DNA from: Ignavibacteriota bacterium
Lineage (GTDB): Bacteria; Bacteroidota; Ignavibacteria; Ignavibacteriales; Melioribacteraceae
DNA length: 64,000 nucleotides
Assembly: GCA_002698995.1 (NCBI GenBank)
Contig: PAAX01000012.1
Location: forward strand, 62,001 to 126,000
Direction: 5' to 3'
Shown piece by piece: positions 7,045 through 13,552 of this stretch; position 1 is the stretch's first letter, and the number at the start of each line of letters is the position of its first letter. The notes beneath the pieces were generated by a model. It ran no database searches. It was not told the origin of the DNA and saw nothing but the letters and a program-made list of their open reading frames with translations. The position numbers and the translations under genes are program-made.

Positions 7045-8403
7045 ATGATAACTCACGAAGAAGATACAATAACGGCGCTTGCTACACCAAGCGGTGAAGG
7101 GGCAATTTCTATAATACGGATCAGCGGAAAGAACAGCTTTTCATCCGTTGATAATATATTCAAAGGTAAAATAAAAATTGCTGAAGCTCAATCCCATACA
7201 ATTCATTATGGAAAAATAATCAGCAGCCAAAACGAAACAATTGATGATGTTCTGGTTTCAGTTTTCAGAAACCCAAATTCATTTACCGGTGAAGATTCTG
7301 TAGAAATCAGTACACACGGCAGCCCATTAATAATTCAAAAAATTATATCTGAATTATTAAGATATGATGTTAGGTTGGCCGATCCGGGTGAATTTACAAA
7401 AAGAGCATTCCTAAATGGAAAGATAGATCTAGCTCAAGCCGAAGCGGTTGCCGATGTAATTAATTCAAGAACAGAAGCATCTCTTAGAGGAGCAAGAAAT
7501 CAACTTGATGGACTTCTTTCTCAGAAGGTCGATTCGCTGCGGGAAATGCTTGTAAATACATCTTCTTTAATCGAACTTGAATTAGATTTTGCAGAAGAGG
7601 ATGTTGAGTTTATGTCGCTTGAGCAAATCAAAAAAAATATTGCTGAGATAATTGCTGAAATTAATGAGTTGATAAAATCATATTCATTTGGAAGAGTAAT
7701 TCGAGATGGTGTAAATGTAGCTTTAGTTGGAAAACCGAATGTTGGAAAATCATCTCTGCTTAATTACATATTGAAAGAATCCAGAGCAATTGTAAGTGAA
7801 ATTCCGGGTACAACAAGAGACATAATCAGAGAAGATGTTTCGATAGATGGAATTTTATATAAACTATTTGATACAGCTGGAATCCGACTCACCGAAGATG
7901 TGGTTGAAAAAGAGGGAGTTTTAAGAAGCAGAGAGGCGGTTTCAAAAGCAGATATTGTTTTGTTAATAAATGATGCAATTTCAGATTACGATGATATTCT
8001 TTACAATCAAATTATGGGATTAACTTCTGAAGAAAGAATAATAAAAGTAACAAATAAGATTGATCTTAATGATAATTATAATTCGGATTCTGATGTTAAA
8101 ATCTCGGCATTAACCGGAAAAGGAATTAATGAATTATTTAAAGTGTTGAAGGAAAAAGCTGTCGGTTCAAAAACATATAGCGAAAAGAATGCGATAGTTA
8201 CAAATCAAAGGCATTATAATTCGCTGCTCAAAGCAAAAGGACATTTAGAAAATGCCGAGACTTCAATCTCTCAAAAAATGACCGGAGAATTCATCTCCGT
8301 AGATTTGAGAAATGCCGAAACCGCATTGGGAGAAATAATAGGAAAAGTAACTTCTGATGATATTCTTAATAACATTTTCTCAAAATTCTGTATAGGAAAG
8401 TAA
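7045..8403 (+). CDS. mnmE: tRNA modification GTPase MnmE (TrmE)
   Basis: This 452-residue protein is full length for MnmE. The N-terminal formyl-THF-binding domain begins ITHEEDTITALATPSGEGA and continues with SFTGEDSVEISTHGSP. The helical domain is interrupted by the G domain at about 220-375, which has GKPNVGKSS (P-loop near 229), PGTTRDI, DTAG near 275 and TNKID. The C-terminus is FCIGK with the conserved cysteine C449. With MnmG it installs the carboxymethylaminomethyl group on U34 of certain tRNAs. MnmG is encoded 0.5 kb downstream, with a four-helix-bundle gene and two parS sites between them. The mnmE-mnmG-rsmG order is typical of origin-proximal DNA in many bacteria. Confidence 0.98.
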   Translation: MITHEEDTITALATPSGEGAISIIRISGKNSFSSVDNIFKGKIKIAEAQSHTIHYGKIISSQNETIDDVLVSVFRNPNSFTGEDSVEISTHGSPLIIQKIISELLRYDVRLADPGEFTKRAFLNGKIDLAQAEAVADVINSRTEASLRGARNQLDGLLSQKVDSLREMLVNTSSLIELELDFAEEDVEFMSLEQIKKNIAEIIAEINELIKSYSFGRVIRDGVNVALVGKPNVGKSSLLNYILKESRAIVSEIPGTTRDIIREDVSIDGILYKLFDTAGIRLTEDVVEKEGVLRSREAVSKADIVLLINDAISDYDDILYNQIMGLTSEERIIKVTNKIDLNDNYNSDSDVKISALTGKGINELFKVLKEKAVGSKTYSEKNAIVTNQRHYNSLLKAKGHLENAETSISQKMTGEFISVDLRNAETALGEIIGKVTSDDILNNIFSKFCIGK

Positions 8404-8438
8404 AAAGACAATTAGGAATTAATAATTAAGAATTAGGA

Positions 8439-8783
8439 ATGAAAAAGAATATTATACAAGAAAAAAGTTTTGAGTTTGCACTTGAAGTTATTCGTCTTTA
8501 TAAACAATTAAAAAATCAAAACGAACACGTTATCTCAAAGCAACTTCTTAGATCGGGGACAAGCATTGGTGCTAATGTGGAAGAGGCAATAGGAGCTCAA
8601 TCAAAAAAGGATTTCATCAACAAGATGAGTGTGGCTTACAAAGAATCAAGAGAGACTCATTATTGGCTTAGATTAATTAAAGAAAGTAATTTACCAGACG
8701 GAGACTTTAACAAATATTTAGAAAAAGCAGAGGAACTCAACAAAATAATTTCCTCTATTTTGAAAACTTCGAAAGAGAATTAG
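8439..8783 (+). CDS. Four-helix bundle protein (23S rRNA intervening-sequence protein family), copy A
   Basis: The 114-residue product is helical throughout, with the family's landmark segments: SKQLLRSGTSIGANVEEA, where S-G-x-S-I-G-A-N starts the second helix, and SRETHYWLRLIKES. Relatives are encoded inside intervening sequences of 23S rRNA in Leptospira and Coxiella, and distant kin (Avd) assist diversity-generating retroelements; the molecular role of the free-standing form is unknown. It forms pentameric helical bundles in known structures. The gene sits 35 bases after mnmE, and its stop codon abuts a parS site. A paralogue with the same motifs is encoded at 25965-26315. Confidence 0.88.
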   Translation: MKKNIIQEKSFEFALEVIRLYKQLKNQNEHVISKQLLRSGTSIGANVEEAIGAQSKKDFINKMSVAYKESRETHYWLRLIKESNLPDGDFNKYLEKAEELNKIISSILKTSKEN

Positions 8784-8799
8784 TGTTTCACGTGAAACT
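8784..8799. promoter_or_regulatory. parS centromere site 1 (ParB binding)
   Basis: TGTTTCACGTGAAACT contains the perfect 14-base palindrome GTTTCACGTGAAAC and matches the parS consensus TGTTNCACGTGAAACA at all but the last base. It begins at the base after the four-helix-bundle stop codon. parS sites cluster near the replication origin and are bound by ParB for chromosome segregation. Confidence 0.88.
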
Positions 8800-8850
8800 A
8801 AGTCAAAAAATAATTCTTAATTCTTCATTCTTAATTTTTAATTGAAGAAG

Positions 8851-8866
8851 GGTTTCACGTGAAACA
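8851..8866. promoter_or_regulatory. parS centromere site 2 (ParB binding)
   Basis: GGTTTCACGTGAAACA has the same 14-base palindromic core as site 1, with only the first consensus base different. The centres of the two sites are 67 bases apart, and this one ends 39 bases before the chosen mnmG start. Neither parA nor parB lies in the window. Confidence 0.88.
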
Positions 8867-8905
8867 GTATTGAAAAATTTAATTTCCGGAAAGGAAAGAA
8901 TAAGT

Positions 8906-10780
8906 ATGTATTATGATATAATTGTTGTTGGGGGAGGGCATGCCGGAATTGAAGCGGCAGTTTCTTCTGCCAACATGGGCTGTAAAGTTGCATTGATAAC
9001 CATGGACAAAAAAGCAATCGGCAGAATGTCTTGTAATCCAGCTATTGGTGGTTCTGCAAAAGGGCATTTGGTTCATGAAGTTGATGCTCTTGGCGGTGTA
9101 ATGGGATTGATAGCAGATAGATCGGGAATTCAATTCAGAACATTAAATAAATCCAAAGGTCCTGCTGTCTGGGCTGGAAGAAGTCAGAACGACAGAGTTC
9201 TTTATTCTGAAGAAGCATTAAAAATTGTTGAAGCAGTTGAGAATCTTGATATAATTGAAGATGGAGTTTCGGAAGCTTTTGAAGAGAACAAAAAGATTGT
9301 CGGAATTAAAACTCTAAAAGGGATTGAAATAAAATGTAAAGCATTAATATTATCAGCGGGGACTTTTCTAAACGGATTGATGCATACTGGATTAAATTCA
9401 GTTAAAGGGGGAAGGTTTGGAGAGAAACCGGCGACAGGTTTAACTGAGTCATTACTTAACATGGGTTTTATTTCAGGAAGATTAAAAACCGGAACTCCTC
9501 CTAGGCTTCATAAAAATTCCATTAACTGGGATTTATTAGAAGAGCAGCCTGGAGATGAAAATCCAAATCCGTTTTCTTTAAGAACCGATAAATCGCAGTT
9601 TCCATTTCAGCCGCAAGTCAGTTGTTACATAACTTATACTGATGAATCGGTTCATAAAATTCTAGAAACAGGATTTGATAGATCACCTATGTTTACCGGA
9701 TTAATCCATGGAGCCGGACCGAGATATTGTCCCTCCATTGAAGATAAAATTGTTAGATTCTCGGATAAACCACGTCATCAACTCTTTCTTGAACCTGAAG
9801 GATTAAATGATGAATTGATTTATGTGAATGGATTTTCTACATCACTTCCGGCTGAAGTTCAGCTTGAAGCATTGAAGAGAATAAAAGGATTGGAAAATGT
9901 TGAAATGGTTAGACCAGGTTATGCGGTTGAGTATGATTATTTTCCTCCTTACCAAGTTGATCTAACTTTAGAAACAAAGCTTGTAGAAGGATTATATTTT
10001 GCCGGACAAATAAACGGAACTTCGGGTTATGAGGAAGCCGCAGGTCAAGGTTTAATAGCCGGAATAAATGCAGCTTTAAAGATTCAAGGAAAACCTGAAT
10101 TTGTTCTAAAAAGAAGCGAAGCTTATATAGGAGTTTTGATTGATGATCTAGTTGGTAAATCTACAAACGAACCTTACAGAATGTTTACTTCCAGAGCTGA
10201 ACACAGACTTCTATTAAGACAGGATAATGCTGATAGAAGATTAATGAGATACGGACATGATTTCGGATTGATTTCGGATGATCTTTTTAATCAATTAAGA
10301 GAAAGAGAAATATTGATAACAAAGGTAAAAGAAGTTCTTCCTGAAGTTAAAATTAAACCGGAAGATGCAAATCCGGTTTTGGAAAAGACCGGATCTTCTC
10401 CAATTTCGCAATCAGAAAGTTTGGATAGATTGGCTAAAAGACCGGACACAGATTTAAAGGGATTAATTGAGAAAACGGATCTTTCAAAATATGAGGCTCT
10501 TACAGATATTCTTATTGATCAAAAAGCATTTGAACAATTAGATATTGAAACTAAGTATGAAGGATATATTAAACGTCAGCAAGAATTAATTGATAAAATG
10601 GAAAAATTGGAAAACGTTAATATTCCACAAGACTTCAACTTTTTAAATATTAAGACAATTTCTGCTGAAGCTAGAGAAAAACTGCATAAAATTAAACCAA
10701 GATCGATAGGGCAGGCATCCAGAATTTCGGGAGTTTCTCCTGCCGATGTTTCTATTTTATTAGTATATTTGAAGAATTAA
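8906..10780 (+). CDS. mnmG: tRNA uridine-5-carboxymethylaminomethyl(34) synthesis enzyme MnmG (GidA)
   Basis: The protein opens with the FAD-binding motif [14 protein letters not shown] and carries the family patterns [49 protein letters not shown], and the C-terminal helical region involved in MnmE binding. The ATG at 8906 places the GGGHAG motif at residues 8-13, as in known MnmG proteins, and has AAGGAAAG upstream. A TTG at 8870 would add 12 unconserved residues and start only 4 bases after parS site 2. At about 624 residues it is full length. It binds FAD and acts with MnmE on U34 of tRNA. The rsmG gene follows after 16 bases. Confidence 0.97.
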   Translation: MYYDIIVVGGGHAGIEAAVSSANMGCKVALITMDKKAIGRMSCNPAIGGSAKGHLVHEVDALGGVMGLIADRSGIQFRTLNKSKGPAVWAGRSQNDRVLYSEEALKIVEAVENLDIIEDGVSEAFEENKKIVGIKTLKGIEIKCKALILSAGTFLNGLMHTGLNSVKGGRFGEKPATGLTESLLNMGFISGRLKTGTPPRLHKNSINWDLLEEQPGDENPNPFSLRTDKSQFPFQPQVSCYITYTDESVHKILETGFDRSPMFTGLIHGAGPRYCPSIEDKIVRFSDKPRHQLFLEPEGLNDELIYVNGFSTSLPAEVQLEALKRIKGLENVEMVRPGYAVEYDYFPPYQVDLTLETKLVEGLYFAGQINGTSGYEEAAGQGLIAGINAALKIQGKPEFVLKRSEAYIGVLIDDLVGKSTNEPYRMFTSRAEHRLLLRQDNADRRLMRYGHDFGLISDDLFNQLREREILITKVKEVLPEVKIKPEDANPVLEKTGSSPISQSESLDRLAKRPDTDLKGLIEKTDLSKYEALTDILIDQKAFEQLDIETKYEGYIKRQQELIDKMEKLENVNIPQDFNFLNIKTISAEAREKLHKIKPRSIGQASRISGVSPADVSILLVYLKN

Positions 10781-10796
10781 ATTTTCGGGGGTTTGT

Positions 10797-11477
10797 TTGG
10801 ACCAACAAGAACGTTATTTAAGAGAATTAAAAAAACTTTTTTGGGAAAATAGTTACAACCCAGATATTTATCAACTTGAAAGGTTAGCACATTTTGCAGA
10901 GTTAATTACTAAAAAAAATGATGAAGTTAATTTAATTTCAAGAAAAGATGTAGAGAATATAATTGAAAACCACATTTTTATATCTGCTCTGATGTCGGAG
11001 TACCTGCCTAACAAATCAAATAAGTTTTTAGATATTGGAACCGGCGGAGGATTTCCCGGAATTCCTCTAGCAATAATGAAACCACTCATGCGCGGCGTTT
11101 TGGTAGATTCAACCGGAAAAAAAATTGAAGCAGTAAAAGAATTTATTGATAAACTGAAACTTGGAAATATTGTTGCAGAAAATGACCGTGTTGAAAGTGA
11201 TGAATTCAAAGAAAAATATGCCGGAAAATTTGATTTAGTTGTATCAAGAGCAACCGTTCCTCTAATAATTCTTTTTAGATATTCAATTCCTTTAATTAAA
11301 GATAAAGCTTACATTATGGCAATTAAAGGGGGAGATTTAGAAGAAGAATTTAATACTGCAAAAATGAAATATAATTCTTATATAAAAAAATCAACAATAT
11401 TTGAATTAGCATACAAACCAAATAATGCAAAAAACGAAAAAGGAAAGAAATTAGTAGTACTTGAACTTAACAAATAA
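10797..11477 (+). CDS. rsmG: 16S rRNA (guanine527-N7)-methyltransferase RsmG (GidB)
   Basis: The 226-residue product has the RsmG signature FLDIGTGGGFPGIPLAI (SAM-binding motif I), followed by LVDSTGKKIEAVKEF and the region FDLVVSRATVPL, with the conserved R-A that lines the active site. RsmG methylates G527 in the 530 loop of 16S rRNA, and its loss gives low-level streptomycin resistance in other bacteria. Translation probably starts at TTG 10797, because a run of five G residues lies just upstream and no better start exists. It follows mnmG by 16 bases and precedes murQ by 12 bases, so the three are probably cotranscribed. In many genomes parA and parB follow here; they are absent from this window. 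Confidence 0.96.
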   Translation: MDQQERYLRELKKLFWENSYNPDIYQLERLAHFAELITKKNDEVNLISRKDVENIIENHIFISALMSEYLPNKSNKFLDIGTGGGFPGIPLAIMKPLMRGVLVDSTGKKIEAVKEFIDKLKLGNIVAENDRVESDEFKEKYAGKFDLVVSRATVPLIILFRYSIPLIKDKAYIMAIKGGDLEEEFNTAKMKYNSYIKKSTIFELAYKPNNAKNEKGKKLVVLELNK

Positions 11478-11489
11478 AATTACCTTATA

Positions 11490-12410
11490 ATGACAGAAGA
11501 ACAAAGAATATTTGAAGAATTAAAAAGCATTTCTACGGAACAAAGAAATCCGGATTCAATCAATATTGATAAACAGTCAATTGAAGAAATTCTTCATATT
11601 ATTAATAGTGAAGATAAGAAAGTACCATTGGCTGTCGAAAAAGAAATTCCCTACATAGCAAAAGCAGTTGAAAAAATAGTTGAAGCCTTTAAAAACGGCG
11701 GCAGACTTTTATATTTTGGCGCAGGTACCAGCGGAAGATTAGGAGTTGTAGACGCATCTGAATGTCCCCCAACTTTTGGAGCTCCTTATGATATGGTAAT
11801 CGGACAAATTGCCGGGGGAGAAGCAGCAATGTTTCGTGCTCAAGAAGGAGCCGAAGATTCAGAAGAAGGAGGAGCTGCAGATGTTATGAAACATAACGTA
11901 TCCTCTATTGATGTAGTATGCGGAATTGCGGCCAGCAGAAGAACTCCTTATGTAATTGGCGCAGTAAAAAAAGCTAAAGAACTTGGTGCAGCAACTCTTT
12001 ATGTTACGGCAACACCAAGAGAATCATTTAATATTCCCGAAGTTGATATTCCGATCTGCCCTCATGTTGGTCCGGAAGTGGTAATGGGTTCAACAAGAAT
12101 GAAAAGTGGAACCGCTCAAAAGCTTGTTTTAAATATGCTTACAACAACATCATTTATTCGTTTGGGCAAAACTTATGAAAATATGATGATTGATCTTCAG
12201 CAGACAAACAAAAAATTAATTGAAAGATCAAAAAAGATTGTTATGACAATTACCGGTGTAGGTTACGATGAAGCTGCAAAATATTTGGTCGAATCTAAAG
12301 GACATGTTAAATCAGCACTAGTTATGATTCTGGCTAATTGTTCTTATGAAGAAGCTCAAGAAAGATTAAAAAAAGCAGACGGTTTTGTAAGAGCAGCTTT
12401 GGAATTGTAA
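11490..12410 (+). CDS. murQ: N-acetylmuramic acid 6-phosphate etherase MurQ
   Basis: The 306-residue product matches MurQ closely: FGAGTSGRLGVVDASECPPT holds the SIS-domain sugar-phosphate loop and the catalytic glutamate, and GGEAAMFRAQEGAEDS and VMGSTRMKSGTAQK are further family blocks. MurQ cleaves the D-lactyl ether of MurNAc-6-phosphate to give GlcNAc-6-phosphate, a step of peptidoglycan recycling. The usual partner genes for MurNAc import or AnmK are not nearby; instead the gene trails mnmG and rsmG and ends at a strong terminator. The start ATG has little upstream signal but is only 12 bases after rsmG, so reinitiation is likely. Confidence 0.96.
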   Translation: MTEEQRIFEELKSISTEQRNPDSINIDKQSIEEILHIINSEDKKVPLAVEKEIPYIAKAVEKIVEAFKNGGRLLYFGAGTSGRLGVVDASECPPTFGAPYDMVIGQIAGGEAAMFRAQEGAEDSEEGGAADVMKHNVSSIDVVCGIAASRRTPYVIGAVKKAKELGAATLYVTATPRESFNIPEVDIPICPHVGPEVVMGSTRMKSGTAQKLVLNMLTTTSFIRLGKTYENMMIDLQQTNKKLIERSKKIVMTITGVGYDEAAKYLVESKGHVKSALVMILANCSYEEAQERLKKADGFVRAALEL

Positions 12411-12434
12411 TCACAAGCTATAAAGGTTTATTAT

Positions 12435-12469
12435 AAAGAGATACTACATAATTATAGTATCTCTTTTTT
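12435..12469 (+). terminator. Strong Rho-independent terminator after murQ
   Basis: AAAGAGATACTA and TAGTATCTCTTT form a 12-base perfect stem around an 8-base loop, with a run of T residues at the 3' end. It closes the mnmE-to-murQ transcription unit. Confidence 0.9.
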
Positions 12470-12493
12470 GTTTTAAAGACTTAAAAAACAGTT

Positions 12494-12691
12494 CTATTTT
12501 TTAACGGAATCTGTTTTGCATGTAGAAATTCCAAATGGTAAATAAGCCGGGCACCATCTCATAAATGCTGTTGCTAAAGGAACAATTCCTATTACTCCCC
12601 ACCAGCTTTGGTAATAAAATCCAACTGCAATAATTACAACACCTAAAACAATTCTTAATATTCTATCGGTACTTCCAACATTTGTTTTCAT
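12494..12691 (-). CDS. DUF2892 (YgaP-like) small membrane protein
   Basis: The 65-residue product begins MKTNVGSTDRILRIVLGV, the standard opening of DUF2892 proteins, and has two membrane-spanning helices joined by a short turn. The pattern FMRWCPAYLPFGISTCK, with two cysteines, is typical. In other proteins this domain is fused to or encoded with rhodanese or sulfur-handling proteins, and next to CRP/FNR-type regulators, as is the case here (the regulator gene is 81 bases upstream on the same strand). A precise function is not known. GGAG lies upstream of the ATG. Confidence 0.88.
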   Translation of the reverse strand: MKTNVGSTDRILRIVLGVVIIAVGFYYQSWWGVIGIVPLATAFMRWCPAYLPFGISTCKTDSVKK

Positions 12692-12772
12692 ATCAAACTC
12701 TCCTTTTTTATAAAATATATTGTTTAAAGCTATGTTAAATAATAATAATAGTCTGTGACTTTATCACACTAC

Positions 12773-13432
12773 TCACAACTTCTTAATTTTGGATTTTAGC
12801 TTATTGAAATCAACAACCTTAATAGTTCCGCGTGAAAGAGAAATTGATCCATCATGTTCAAGGTCTTTCAATATTCGGCTTATAACTTCTCTAGAAGTTC
12901 CAATTTCAGAAGCAATTTCATTATGTGTAATTTTTATCTGATTAGACTTTTGGTTGATTAAAAATTCAATCAGTCTCTTATCAACTCGTTTGAAAGCAAC
13001 TTCATCAATAATAGAAAGAACCGAAGAAAGACGTTCGGTTAAAAGAGTAAAAACATATTCACGCCAAAAATCATATTTAATAACCCATTCTTTAAACAAT
13101 ATGCTTGGAATAAGAATAACCTCAACGTCGGTCTCGGCTAAAGAGAATGCCGGAAAAGATTTTGTACTCATAACGCATGAAGCTGTTAAAATACAGCTTT
13201 CGCCGGCTGCTAAACGATATAAAGTAATTTCTCTTCCACTTTCGCTAAGCATGTAAACTCTAACAGCACCGCTTAAAACAAAGGCATAATAAGAACAAGA
13301 ATCTCCCTCAAGATATATGTGCGAGCTTTTTTCAATTTTTTTATAAACAGCATTCAGTTCCAGCGAGCTTATTATTTTATCTTCAGCGGAATTTAGAAAT
13401 TCGAGATTTGTTAAAATGTTTTTAGAAACCAT
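12773..13432 (-). CDS. CRP/FNR family transcriptional regulator
   Basis: The 219-residue protein has an N-terminal cyclic-nucleotide-binding-like beta roll (about 20-130, with SHIYLEGDSCSYYAFVLSG) and a C-terminal winged helix-turn-helix (about 150-215). The recognition segment is ITHNEIASEIGTSREVISRI, the FNR/CRP pattern. The four-cysteine iron-sulfur cluster pattern of true FNR is not present; two cysteines close together (C75 and C81 region) might be redox-responsive but this is speculative. It is divergent from the T9SS subtilase gene and in the same direction as the DUF2892 gene, one or both of which may be regulated by it. Confidence 0.9.
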   Translation of the reverse strand: MVSKNILTNLEFLNSAEDKIISSLELNAVYKKIEKSSHIYLEGDSCSYYAFVLSGAVRVYMLSESGREITLYRLAAGESCILTASCVMSTKSFPAFSLAETDVEVILIPSILFKEWVIKYDFWREYVFTLLTERLSSVLSIIDEVAFKRVDKRLIEFLINQKSNQIKITHNEIASEIGTSREVISRILKDLEHDGSISLSRGTIKVVDFNKLKSKIKKL

Positions 13433-13552
13433 AAAATATTATTACTCCTTTTCATTATTCAAAAGAGAAACTTATTTTTGCATTTGTTATTAAGTTATCT
13501 AATTATAATATTAAGCTCTTATTTAAAAATATAATTACAAACGAGGTTTTAA

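Larger units (their letters stand above)
8409..8849. mobile_element. Candidate intervening-sequence-like element (copy A) between mnmE and mnmG
   Basis: A four-helix-bundle gene is bracketed by AT-rich imperfect inverted repeats: AATTAGGAATTAATAATTAA-type sequence from about 8409 to the start codon, and AATTCTTAATTCTTCATTC-type sequence at about 8810-8845. The left repeat begins within about 10 bases of the mnmE stop. A second copy with the same design is at about 25914-26384. Boundaries are approximate, and the low complexity of the repeats limits confidence. Confidence 0.35.

Noticed and set aside
8870-8905. TTG start for mnmG 12 codons upstream
   Set aside because: The extra residues are not conserved in MnmG, and the start would lie almost on parS site 2; the ATG at 8906 has a better ribosome binding site.
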